Source: Hymenobacter sp. 15J16-1T3B
GTDB taxonomy: Bacteria; Bacteroidota; Bacteroidia; Cytophagales; Hymenobacteraceae
Direction: 5' to 3'
DNA length: 64,000 bases
Assembly: GCF_020711235.1 (NCBI RefSeq)
Contig: NZ_JAJFAV010000018.1
Span: 1-64,000 of the forward strand
In this document: positions 45,901-52,046 of the stretch, piece by piece
How positions within the stretch are numbered: the first letter of the stretch is position 1
How the letters are laid out: each line of letters starts with the position of its first letter
Translations under genes and position numbers: made by a program
Notes under the pieces: generated by a model
Database searches by the model: none
What the model saw: only the letters and a program-made list of their open reading frames with translations
What the model was told of the DNA's origin: nothing

Positions 45901-46081
45901 ACTGCCGCTGGCGCTGGGCATCGGGGCCGGCGCGCAGCTGCACCAGCCGCTGGCCATTGCCGTCATCGGGGGGCTGCTGCTGGCGCTGCCCTTGCTGCTG
46001 GTGGTGCTGCCCAGCCTGTTACGCCTGGCGTACGGGCGCGGGCCGGCAGCTGCAGCTCCGCAGGCGGTAGTAGCTGAATGA
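42935..46081 (+). CDS. RND efflux pump, system 2
   Basis: The 1048-residue protein is a complete RND transporter. It has the first helix APIAVVLALGLALG and RISVALFPEVTFPKVKV, a fourth-helix motif AIGLMIDDAVVMVEQ with Asp-Asp pair more like the broad MdtB/acriflavine-type or HME-like group than CzcA, and the periplasmic repeats (GFLPEMDEGAIVLDYNSPPG). It may export organic compounds or metals; sequence alone does not decide. It lies last in the plus-strand unit channel 2-adaptor 2-pump 2 and its 3' end is 16 bp from the convergent EamA gene. Confidence 0.9.
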   Translation: MRSSVFQAYKAPIAVVLALGLALGVLAYRRISVALFPEVTFPKVKVIADSGLQPVDRMMVTVTKPMEDAMKQVPGLTLLRSTTSRGSCEISAYLDWNVDVVRSQQNIESRLNQIRSDLPAGTNISVERMNPAILPVMGYTLEGPGRSALELRRLALLTVKPFISQVDGVSAVQIQGGRTKEFEVELLPDQLAAFNLTPVDVSTMLGQTNFVQSNGYLADYRRLYLTVTDATITDKSDVENVVLRNDGRRVVRLADVATVRISEQPEYTRINANGHDAVLIGVLRQPDANVVQVAAGVRAKIKALQAGLPRGIRLAPYYDQSDFVSEVVRSVQDALWIGLALALVVTALFLRSFRASLTILLAIPIALALTIAVLYFGLGYSFNIMTLGAVAAAIGLMIDDAVVMVEQLHRVGEEHPEASTGEIVARSVQHLLPALVGSSLSTIVIFLPFALLGGVAGAYFKVLATTMVVALICSFLVAWLGLPVLYLLLSRMGFGGKKPNGEALQAGVAPAEPAAAASADEQAAGASLTEAAHHEIPWVRSVIRHPAYSVVGVALLIGLMWFIIPRLATGFLPEMDEGAIVLDYNSPPGTSLEETDRMLRQAEKLIVRVPEVASYSRRTGTQMGFFITEPNSGDYLIRLKTDRKRSTDEVIDDIRQRIESSQPALIIDFGQVIGDMLGDLMSTVQPIEIKLFGPNAATRYALADKVAAIVESTPGTADVFNGIVRVGPSIDVRPEPARLAQFGLTATDFQTQLQTQLAGVVAGNVLEGEQLLNIRLRYPGAATASLQQVRQQPIFLPNGQRRRLDELATVRVSAGDAELERENLQAMTAITARLNGRDLGSAMSDIRQKLDRDLALPPGYFIQFGGSYAEQQQSFQELLTILVTACLLVFAVGLFLFRDLKAAALILLIAVLGPAGGSLALYLTGTPLNVGSYTGLIMVVGIIGENAIFTLQQFNDARRDAPVEQAIGYAIAARLRPKLMTALSAIAALLPLALGIGAGAQLHQPLAIAVIGGLLLALPLLLVVLPSLLRLAYGRGPAAAAPQAVVAE

Positions 46082-46097
46082 CTACCTTCCGCGGCAA

Positions 46098-46514
46098 TTA
46101 TCCCCAGATGAGTACAATGGTCCCGGTGATGATGAGCCCGGCGCCCAGGCCCGTCTGCCAGGTGAGCTTTTCACCCAGAAACACCACCGCCAGCACAATG
46201 GATAGCGCCATGCTCAGTTTATCGACCGGCGCTACCTGCGACACCTTGCCCAGCTGCAAGGCGCGGAAGTAAAACACCCACGACAGCCCCGTCGCCAGGC
46301 CCGACAAACCCAGGAACAGCCAGTTGGTGCGCGTGAGAGTGTGCACCTCGCTCAGACTGCCCCGAAAGTAGACGATGCCCCAGGCCAGCACCAGAATGAC
46401 GGTGGTGCGCACGGCCGTAGCCAGGTTAGAGTCGACACCCTTGATACCGATTTTGGCCAGCACGGCCGTCAGGGCCGCGAAAAGGGCGGAGAGGAGCGCG
46501 TAGAGCCACCACAT
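46098..46514 (-). CDS. Half-size EamA/DMT-family transporter
   Basis: The 138-residue product has about five membrane helices with one EamA repeat (LFAALTAVLAKIGI at the start and FLGEKLTWQTGLGAGLIITGTIVLI at the end). Most family members have two repeats and about 300 residues; half-size members work as dimers. It lies 32 bp downstream of the PAP2 phosphatase 2 gene, so it would be the last gene of the YncE-PAP2-EamA unit. Undecaprenyl-phosphate-arabinose carriers and lipid flippases belong to related families, which fits the lipid phosphatase next to it, but this is inference. Confidence 0.8.
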   Translation of the reverse strand: MWWLYALLSALFAALTAVLAKIGIKGVDSNLATAVRTTVILVLAWGIVYFRGSLSEVHTLTRTNWLFLGLSGLATGLSWVFYFRALQLGKVSQVAPVDKLSMALSIVLAVVFLGEKLTWQTGLGAGLIITGTIVLIWG

Positions 46515-46546
46515 AGGCAGGAGCGAAAAAAGGAAATAAGCCAGCT

Positions 46547-47263
46547 TTACGCAGGCCGGCGCCAGTACGCCCGGCTGGCGAGCCACCAGGTGCGCAGCTG
46601 CCGAAAATCGGGCGAAAACAGCACGTGCAGACTCACCACCCAGCCTACTGAGCACACCCAGCCGGCCAGCACGTCGGAGGGGTAATGCACGCCCAAGTAC
46701 ATGCGCGACAACCCCACCCCCAGCGCGAACAGCGCGCCGCCTATCCACACCACCCAGCGCCCACGCGTGCGCCAGAGCAGGAAGCCCAGCGCCGCCGCCA
46801 GCGCCGCCGAGCCCATAGCGTGTCCACTGGGGAAGCTGTAGAACTTGGCCGGCGCGATGGACTCCCACAGCGCCGGCCGGGGCCGCCCAAAAATGGTCTT
46901 GGCCAGCACGTTCAGCGCCACCGCCCCGCCTACGGATAGGGCGAAAAACAACGCTTCCGTGCGCCGATGCCGCCACAGGAGCAGGCCCGCAATAGCAACT
47001 CCTACGACGGACATCACCTCCGGGCCGCCGGCCGTGGTGAGTGTCAGCGCCACTTGGTCCAGCCCCGGACTCTCCAGCTGGTGAATCCACTCCAGAATAG
47101 CCTGGTCGCCGATAAAGCCGCCGCTTTCCCAGATGTCCTCGGCCACTTCCACGAAGATGAACCACGGCGCCCCGATGCCCAGCAGCAGCAAGGCCACCAG
47201 GGCACCGTGCCCACGTAGCGCCGTCCGGGCCTTCTGGTAAAAAACGAACAGCCGCTGCTTCAT
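46547..47263 (-). CDS. PAP2-family phosphatase 2 (membrane-integral)
   Basis: The 238-residue protein has about six membrane helices and the full PAP2 motif set: KTIFGRPRP (about 122-130), FPSGHAMGSAALA (about 144-156) and SRMYLGVHYPSDVLAGW (about 186-202). This is the classic form that dephosphorylates lipid pyrophosphates such as undecaprenyl pyrophosphate at the outer face of the inner membrane. Its ATG overlaps the stop of the YncE-like gene (ATGA), so translation is coupled. Unlike the other two PAP2 proteins here it lacks a cleavable signal. Confidence 0.88.
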   Translation of the reverse strand: MKQRLFVFYQKARTALRGHGALVALLLLGIGAPWFIFVEVAEDIWESGGFIGDQAILEWIHQLESPGLDQVALTLTTAGGPEVMSVVGVAIAGLLLWRHRRTEALFFALSVGGAVALNVLAKTIFGRPRPALWESIAPAKFYSFPSGHAMGSAALAAALGFLLWRTRGRWVVWIGGALFALGVGLSRMYLGVHYPSDVLAGWVCSVGWVVSLHVLFSPDFRQLRTWWLASRAYWRRPA

Positions 47264-48285
47264 CGTCCGAACTCCAACACTTTAAACGTGCCCGGCACCA
47301 CGCTCGGCCGGGGATGCGGCACCTCTGCTGTGGCGGCCGGCGCCGGGCCGAACTCCGCCGTGCTCAGGTAGAGCCGACGCGTCGTCGGGTCTTGCGTGAT
47401 GGTGCGCGCCCCGCGGGCTGAGGATATGGTTTCGGTGCGGTAGCTGGTGGGCGAATCGGCGTAGATGACGGTGAGCGTGCCCTCCCCGTTCGAGCTGATG
47501 GCCGCTTGCGTCACCTCGTCAAACACCACCCCGTCGACGCCCTTGCCGATGGGTACTTGCGCCACTACCTTACCGGTCTGCGCGTCCAGCACGATGGCCT
47601 TTTCGTTGGCGCACACACTGAAGAGGCGGTGGCGTTTACGGTCCAACGCCAGGCCGCTGGGTTCCTCACCCGGAGCCACCGACCAGCGCTGCTTCACGAC
47701 CAGGGTTTTGGCATCGAACACCACGATTTCGTTGGTATCCTCCAGGTTCACGAAGATCCGGCCCTTGCCGTCGGCTACGCCGGCTTCGGGGGCCCCGCCC
47801 AACGCCACCGTGCCCACCACCTTATCGGTCACCGGGTCGATGACGGTGGCGCTGCTGCCCGCGTTGTTGAACACGAACACCCGGCCGGAGAAGTCGTCTT
47901 GCAGCAGGGCGTCGGGCTTGGCACCCGTGGGCAGGCTGCCGAGCGGCTTCAATGTTTTCAGATCGAAGATGGTCACGGTGTTGGCACGGCCGTTGGTGAT
48001 GTAGCCGCGTCCCAGCTTGGGCAGCGGCAGAATACCGTGTACGCCGGACGTGTTGGCAATGGTGCCCACTTTCTGGTGCGTGCGCAAGTCCACCACCTCT
48101 ACCTGCGTAGCATGCGACAGGTACAGCCGCCGGGCGCTGGCATCTACGGCCAAGTAGTCCCAGCCGCCTTCGCCACCCACGGTCGTGGTGTGCAGCAAGT
48201 GATAGGCGGCAGGAGTGGATACCTGGGCGCGAGCCGGCAGAATGCTGCCCAAGCCGAATGCGGAGAGAAGTAGGAGGGTTTTCAT
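47260..48285 (-). CDS. YncE-like beta-propeller periplasmic protein
   Basis: From ATG 48285 the product is 341 residues: a signal peptide ending LPARAQ, then seven repeats of the YncE/NHL-like type (LYLSHATQVEVVDLRTHQKVG; VTIFDLKTLKPLGSLPTG; VTVIDPVTDKVVG; and later units). Proteins of this form are periplasmic and often copper- or stress-linked; their function is unclear. A regulon box ends 21 bp upstream of the start with the -7 element only 5 bp away, so the message would be almost leaderless. It is first in the unit with PAP2-2 and EamA. Confidence 0.85.
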   Translation of the reverse strand: MKTLLLLSAFGLGSILPARAQVSTPAAYHLLHTTTVGGEGGWDYLAVDASARRLYLSHATQVEVVDLRTHQKVGTIANTSGVHGILPLPKLGRGYITNGRANTVTIFDLKTLKPLGSLPTGAKPDALLQDDFSGRVFVFNNAGSSATVIDPVTDKVVGTVALGGAPEAGVADGKGRIFVNLEDTNEIVVFDAKTLVVKQRWSVAPGEEPSGLALDRKRHRLFSVCANEKAIVLDAQTGKVVAQVPIGKGVDGVVFDEVTQAAISSNGEGTLTVIYADSPTSYRTETISSARGARTITQDPTTRRLYLSTAEFGPAPAATAEVPHPRPSVVPGTFKVLEFGR

Positions 48286-48290
48286 GCGCT

Positions 48291-48322
48291 CCAACGTAGC
48301 GGGCAAACCTGTAGTTAATCTG
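48291..48322 (-). promoter_or_regulatory. Regulon promoter of the YncE/PAP2-2/EamA unit
   Basis: Gene-direction box CAGATTAACTACAGGT (48322-48307), 8 bp, then TACGTTGG (48298-48291). Only 5 bp separate the -7 element from the start codon. The proximal half-site ends GGT, not GAA, so this is a slightly weaker member. Confidence 0.6.
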
Positions 48323-48382
48323 TGCCGGAGTGCGGTCCATAGCCATCTGGACGACCGTCCGACTACTGTTATCGGGCTTGGG

Positions 48383-49198
48383 CTAGTTAGTCGGATGCCA
48401 CGTCATGCCCAAGCCCATACCGCCGCCCGGGTACACCGTCGGCGTCCAGGAGGTACCATTCAGGATGCGCGGCTTGCGGCCCCAGCGGTTACGGTGCGAC
48501 AGGTACGCCAGGTGGGCCGACAAAATACCGAAGCCCGCCCCGGCCACCACGTCCGATTGCCAGTGCTTGGTATTAATCATGCGCAGCGCGCCGACGCCCG
48601 TGGCAATAGTGTAAGCCCCGATACCGTACCACTGGCTTTTGTCGCGGAACTCGTTGTGCACGATGCTGGCCGCCAGAAACGCCTGCGCCGTGTGGCCCGA
48701 CGGAAACGACAGGTTGTCCGAGCCGTCGGGTCGCTCCTCGCGGGTCAGGGCTTTCACGGCGTACACCGAGGCCAGCATAATCAGCTCCGACTTGCCGATG
48801 ACCAGCAACGTGTTCAGGCGGTCATTGCGCGACTCTACCCCGGCCAGCGCCACCAGGCCCAATTCGGCGTAGGGCGCGAAAATCAGCACGTTGTCGAGGT
48901 GGGTGCGGTAGGTCGGGAACAGCCGGTGAATGTCGCGGTTGGCCTGCTGGTTGGTGTAGAAGCCGCCCCCGTTAAAGGTATACGCCCCGTAACCGATCAG
49001 CACCGCCGGCACGATGGTCGCCTTCACCAACTTCCCCCGGTACCAGGGCTTTTTCACGACGGCCGGTACGCCTGCGGGGTTCTCAAACTTGTGCGTGGTA
49101 TCGGGCGCGGCGGCCGGCGGGGTTACTTGGCCCAAAGCCGCGCTGCTCATACTCAGGCTACCGGCCAGCAGCCATACGAAACGAAAAGGTGTCGCCAT
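48383..49198 (-). CDS. PAP2-family phosphatase 3
   Basis: The 271-residue protein has a signal peptide ending AALGQ, then a PAP2 domain with KALTREERPDGSDN (about 149-162), LSFPSGHTAQAF (about 163-174) and RMINTKHWQSDVVAG (about 205-219). It resembles PAP2-1 in layout (signal, about 100-residue N-terminal region, late PAP2 core) and both have their own regulon promoters. The pair may have separate substrates. The 3' side ends near the YncE box, marking separate units. Confidence 0.86.
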   Translation of the reverse strand: MATPFRFVWLLAGSLSMSSAALGQVTPPAAAPDTTHKFENPAGVPAVVKKPWYRGKLVKATIVPAVLIGYGAYTFNGGGFYTNQQANRDIHRLFPTYRTHLDNVLIFAPYAELGLVALAGVESRNDRLNTLLVIGKSELIMLASVYAVKALTREERPDGSDNLSFPSGHTAQAFLAASIVHNEFRDKSQWYGIGAYTIATGVGALRMINTKHWQSDVVAGAGFGILSAHLAYLSHRNRWGRKPRILNGTSWTPTVYPGGGMGLGMTWHPTN

Positions 49199-49249
49199 TG
49201 TCTTCAGAAGTTTAACCAGCCCCGACCGACCCGGCCTGTTGGCTCAGCG

Positions 49250-49281
49250 GCAGTGTACGAGGCGATTCTGGAGACATTCTG
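49250..49281 (-). promoter_or_regulatory. Regulon promoter of PAP2 phosphatase 3
   Basis: Gene-direction box CAGAATGTCTCCAGAA (49281-49266), 8 bp, then TACACTGC (49257-49250). The start codon is at 49198. The box agrees with the consensus at every defined position. Confidence 0.75.
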
Positions 49282-49336
49282 AACACCTTCCGGGTGACGG
49301 CATCGCGGACGGCTAGCGGCTAGTCGTGCGCCGTTA

Positions 49337-49492
49337 TCAGCAGCCAGCCCGGCTCAACGCGGCGCAGTGCTCGCAGCGTACTCGTGTTTCCTCCACAGTG
49401 CGTGGGTCATAGTACTGCCAGTCGTCGCTGCGCTTGACGTCCTGCCCGATCGGACACGCATCATTGTCGTGAAAGGGGTACCGCTCCGGCAC
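49337..49492 (-). CDS. Small CxxC protein at the right end of the transposon
   Basis: A GTG at 49492 opens a 51-residue product starting MPERYPFHDNDACPIGQ and ending with RCEHCAALSRAGC. The central DWQYYDPRTVEETR is well formed, unlike chance sequence. CxxC with further Cys suggests zinc or metal binding. An in-frame ATG at 49636 would include the promoter box in the coding sequence, so the shorter form is preferred. A regulon promoter lies 85 bp upstream, which supports a real gene. No family is recognised. Confidence 0.42.
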   Translation of the reverse strand: MPERYPFHDNDACPIGQDVKRSDDWQYYDPRTVEETRVRCEHCAALSRAGC

Positions 49493-49576
49493 CGGGGGGA
49501 GCGACAAAGCACCCGTAACGTGGGGCGTATGACGAAAAAAAGGCGTAGTAGCGGCCACAGGAGAGGATATTGTGTG

Positions 49577-49608
49577 GCAAACTAGCGTACAATTCTGAAG
49601 ACATTCGG
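49577..49608 (-). promoter_or_regulatory. Regulon promoter of the small CxxC gene
   Basis: Gene-direction box CCGAATGTCTTCAGAA (49608-49593), 8 bp, then TAGTTTGC (49584-49577). It is the outermost of the eight sites, about 130 bp from the right end of the transposon. Confidence 0.6.
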
Positions 49609-49740
49609 GAGCAGTTACAACGGAGCAGCTGCTCATGCTAGCCGCTACGCTACACCTGCTTTATAAATAAGCATACGGCACGAGAGTCCTGTTCGGCACG
49701 GTAGACAGGTCTATACTTGGCCCTGTAGGTACTTTCCCCG

Positions 49741-49778
49741 CTTAGCGGGAATTTTGGTTCCTACTATTGTGCTACCCC
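49741..49778 (-). repeat. Right terminal inverted repeat of the transposon
   Basis: Read inward from 49778 the end is GGGGTAGCACAATAG, matching the left end at 31 of 38 positions. The flanking TTGTT at 49779-49783 is the second copy of the target duplication. Confidence 0.93.
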
Positions 49779-49783
49779 TTGTT
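49779..49783. repeat. 5-bp target-site duplication, right copy
   Basis: TTGTT directly after the right inverted repeat, identical to 23627-23631. It falls in the Cys-Asn codons of the umuC N-terminus. Confidence 0.9.
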
Positions 49784-49804
49784 GCAATCAACTAAGGCGT
49801 ACAT
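49784..49804 (-). pseudogene. umuC: umuC, 5' part separated by the transposon
   Basis: From ATG 49804 the frame reads MYALVDC and the next codon runs into the duplicated target site (Asn), then into the right inverted repeat with a stop at 49772-49774. [18 protein letters not shown] is the canonical start of UmuC, of which the remainder is at 22354-23631. The ATG follows the umuD stop by 2 bp. Confidence 0.93.
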
Positions 49805-49806
49805 AG

Positions 49807-50274
49807 CTAGTCGCGGGTGCGCAGCAGGGCCGCCAGTTTGCCGGGCACGAGCTCGTGCAGCACGTGGGTCACCACGCCCCAGATGCGCACGGCGCCCGCG
49901 TCGTGAATCTCCCAGGGCTGGTAGTCCGGGTTCTCCGGCTTGAGCCACCAGGTGCCGTGCTCGCACACCAAGCGCTTGACGGTGCACTCCCCGTCCACCA
50001 CGGCTACCACGATGTGGTTGTGGTCGGCTTCCATCTGCTTGTCCACGGCCAGCAGGTCGCCCTCGTGAATCTCGGCGTTTTTCATGCTCTCCCCGCTTAC
50101 CCGCACCAGGTACGTGGCATCGGGGTGGCGCAGGAGCAGGCGGTTCAGGTCAAATAGCTCATCGGTGTAATCGGACGCCGGCGAGGGAAAGCCGGCGGAC
50201 ACCGAGCAGCTAAAGAGAGGAAGCAAAAATGGGGTTTGGGAGTCGTGGACCGGGATTAATTCGACGTTGCGCAT
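49807..50274 (-). CDS. umuD: UmuD-like self-cleaving peptidase, SOS mutagenesis
   Basis: The 155-residue protein is a LexA/UmuD-type S24 peptidase. The cleavage site is Ala27-Gly28 in SAGFPSPA; the catalytic Ser63 lies in SGESM and Lys100 in GECTVKR. After RecA-stimulated self-cleavage UmuD joins UmuC as polymerase V. With umuC broken by the transposon, this gene is orphaned in the present plasmid unless another umuC is present. It is the first gene of the pair; the umuC start is 2 bp downstream. Its promoter region has a short palindrome. Confidence 0.94.
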   Translation of the reverse strand: MRNVELIPVHDSQTPFLLPLFSCSVSAGFPSPASDYTDELFDLNRLLLRHPDATYLVRVSGESMKNAEIHEGDLLAVDKQMEADHNHIVVAVVDGECTVKRLVCEHGTWWLKPENPDYQPWEIHDAGAVRIWGVVTHVLHELVPGKLAALLRTRD

Positions 50275-50299
50275 GGGTGGTGTAGCATAGGCGTGGCCA

Positions 50300-50329
50300 C
50301 AATAATACGTGCTGCTAATAAAATTAGTA
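50300..50329 (-). promoter_or_regulatory. umuD promoter with candidate operator
   Basis: The minus strand has TATTATTG (50307-50300), a 7-of-8 match to the -7 consensus, 25 bp before the umuD ATG. Just upstream is a near-palindrome TACTAATTTTATTAGCA (50329-50313) where a repressor such as LexA could bind. Regulation by SOS is inferred from gene function. Confidence 0.45.
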
Positions 50330-50462
50330 GAAACAAGGCTAAAAATTGTAGCCGAAAGTTGGGAAAGGCTACCGGCAATACCCCGGGTGTTACCCAGTCA
50401 CGCCCCCCTCCGAACCGACCACGCAAGCTGACTGGCCGAAGGCTCATCAACCTACACTGCCG

Positions 50463-50476
50463 CTTATAAAAAGTGG
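50463..50476 (+). repeat. Solitary iteron remote from the origin
   Basis: CTTATAAAAAGTGG is identical to the iteron at 57841-57854 but lies 7.3 kb away, just upstream of the ardC leader. It is followed by TTTTTAAGC. A single copy of a 14-bp AT-rich word could be chance, but the exact match to the Rep iteron between umuD and ardC argues for function. Confidence 0.55.
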
Positions 50477-50520
50477 TTTTTAAGCTGCTGTCACACCGTC
50501 ATTTCGACGCAGCCACAAAG

Positions 50521-50649
50521 GGGCAGTGGGGGAAAGAAGGAGGTGTAAAAAGAGCAAAAAGATATAATAAATAGAGCAAAAAGAAAACTATAAGGGTGCT
50601 TTTTTCGTTTAATAAGTATAATAAACGCCCACGAAAACAGCGCTTTATC
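50521..50649 (+). promoter_or_regulatory. Leader/promoter cassette, copy 1 (ardC)
   Basis: A 129-bp stretch ends at the ardC start codon. It has three anchors also present in copy 2 at 52893-53021: GGGCAGTG at the 5' end, an identical 18-bp A-rich block (50547-50564) and TTTCGTTTAATA (50603-50614). The spacings between anchors and to the ATG (26, 56 and 47 bp) are identical in both copies. No standard -7 element is evident. Confidence 0.7.
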
Positions 50650-51645
50650 ATGAAAAAGACCCGCAAGAACGCCGCCCGTACCGCTACTCCCCGCCCCGAC
50701 GTTTACCAGATTGTAACCGACCGCATTGTGGCCGCGCTGGAAGGCGGCATCATTCCGTGGCGCAAGCCGTGGAACGCGGTGTATGGTTTGCCCCGCAACT
50801 ACGCCACGGGTGCGGCTTACACGGGCATCAACGCCTTTCTGCTGCACTTCAGCGGCGCGCTGCCTTTCTTTTTAACCTTCAAGCAGGCCCTGGCCCTGGG
50901 CGGTAACGTGCGCAAGGGCGCCAAGGGGCACCCGGTGGTGTACTACAACGTGTCGGTACGCGAGAACGAGCAAACCGGCAAGGAAGAAAAAACACCTTTC
51001 CTGAAGTACTACACCGTGTTTTCAGTAGAGGACATCGAAAATATTGACTTTGTGCTGCCCGCGGTGGAACGCCACGCGCACACGCCCATTGAGGCGGCCG
51101 AGGCCATTGTGCGCAACTGGGACGGGCGCCCGGCCATTGAACACCTGCACCAGCGGGCCTACTACTCCCCGGCGCTTGACCTGGTGAACATGCCGGAGCG
51201 GGACACCTTCACCACCGCCGAAGGCTACTACGCGACCCTGTTTCACGAGCTGACCCACAGCACGGGCCACGCTTCCCGGCTCGACCGGCTAGACCTGACC
51301 GCCGGCGAAGGCAAGCGCTCGGCCAGCTACGCCCGCGAGGAACTGACGGCCGAAATGGGTGCTTCCTTTCTCTGCGCCGCGGCCGGGCTCGATACGGCCC
51401 AGACCGAGACCAATGCCGTGGCCTACATCCAGTCTTGGCTGGAGCGTCTGAAAAACGACAAAAAGCTGGTGCTACAGGCAGCCAGCAAGGCCCAGCGCGC
51501 CGCCAAGCTTATTTTGGGTGTGGTCGAGGAGGGCGAGCCGGTGGCCGCTCCCGCGCCGCCCCGGGTGGTGGAGCTGGTGCCCGAAGAAGACGAAGTGAGC
51601 CAACAGTACAGAGCGGCTGAACTCAGCTGGCTAGCGGCCGCATAA
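50650..51645 (+). CDS. ardC: ArdC-family antirestriction protein
   Basis: From ATG 50650 the product is 331 residues. The N-terminal ArdC domain (about 15-150) binds single-stranded DNA in characterised relatives (VYQIVTDRIVAALEGGIIPWRKPW; GGNVRKGAKGHPVVYY). The C-terminal metallopeptidase-like domain has HELTH (199-203) with a downstream Glu in EELTAEMGA. Such proteins enter with the transferred strand or are made early and protect it from restriction. The gene has the leader cassette copy 1 and is adjacent to other early-type genes. The tail after about 300 is low complexity. Confidence 0.93.
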   Translation: MKKTRKNAARTATPRPDVYQIVTDRIVAALEGGIIPWRKPWNAVYGLPRNYATGAAYTGINAFLLHFSGALPFFLTFKQALALGGNVRKGAKGHPVVYYNVSVRENEQTGKEEKTPFLKYYTVFSVEDIENIDFVLPAVERHAHTPIEAAEAIVRNWDGRPAIEHLHQRAYYSPALDLVNMPERDTFTTAEGYYATLFHELTHSTGHASRLDRLDLTAGEGKRSASYAREELTAEMGASFLCAAAGLDTAQTETNAVAYIQSWLERLKNDKKLVLQAASKAQRAAKLILGVVEEGEPVAAPAPPRVVELVPEEDEVSQQYRAAELSWLAAA

Positions 51646-51654
51646 GCCCCGGTC

Positions 51655-51679
51655 GGGCAGCCGCGGCCGGCGGCTGCCC
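51655..51679 (+). terminator. Hairpin after ardC
   Basis: A 9-bp perfect stem GGGCAGCCG / CGGCTGCCC (51655-51663 and 51671-51679) lies 10 bp past the ardC stop. A short T-rich stretch occurs about 12 bp later but is not adjacent, so terminator strength is unclear. Confidence 0.45.
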
Positions 51680-51722
51680 ACCTGGCTGGTTGCTTTTTCA
51701 CCCTCTTCTCCCCTACCGCCCC

Positions 51723-52013
51723 ATGAATGCAAGTGAAGCCCCCGTTTTCGGGGACCCCGATTGGAACCACTACCGCGCGCGGGTAGCCGCCGTGCTCACC
51801 GACATCGAAGCTGATATGCAGCAGCGCGGTTACGGCCTGAGCAGCGAAGGCCTCACGCTCGAAGTAGCCGAGCGCCTGCCGGTGGGGGTGGCCACCATTG
51901 AAGACTTTCAGGTGCTTGACGCGCTGGTCAACGCCCTGCGGCCCTTGGCCCGCGAAGCCGTACGCGCCACCCGCGAAGACCAGGCCGGGCAGTACCGCCT
52001 GTTGCTGCTTTGA
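51723..52013 (+). CDS. Small acidic plasmid protein, unknown
   Basis: The 96-residue product has a WNHYRARVAAVLTDIEADMQQRGYG helix and a C-terminal helix LNALRPLAREAVRATRED-like, with no transmembrane segment. The domain organisation suggests two or three helices. It lies in a run of short plus-strand genes after ardC and may be cotranscribed with the next two. No family is recognised. Residue use fits coding sequence of the neighbours. Confidence 0.6.
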   Translation: MNASEAPVFGDPDWNHYRARVAAVLTDIEADMQQRGYGLSSEGLTLEVAERLPVGVATIEDFQVLDALVNALRPLAREAVRATREDQAGQYRLLLL

Positions 52014-52046
52014 GGGGCTCCCGCCATTCACGCTATTTCCATTCGT

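Larger units (their letters stand above)
23632..49778. mobile_element. 26,147-bp Tn3-family transposon with regulated efflux/envelope cargo
   Basis: The element is bounded by 38-bp inverted repeats starting GGGGTAGC, flanked by TTGTT duplications, and carries a Tn3-type transposase and a serine resolvase at its left end. The cargo (27.5-49.6 kb) has a TonB-type receptor, two PepSY-like proteins, three PAP2 phosphatases, two complete RND efflux systems, a two-component system, a YncE-like protein, a half-size EamA protein and a small CxxC protein. Nearly all cargo units have the same type of promoter box. It inserted into umuC codon 8-9. The ends and genes look intact, so it may still be mobile. 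Confidence 0.95.

Noticed and set aside
46098-47165. EamA gene as a 355-residue protein
   Set aside because: The extra N-terminal part is Gly/Arg-rich shadow over the PAP2-2 gene; the half-size form from ATG 46514 is complete for one repeat.
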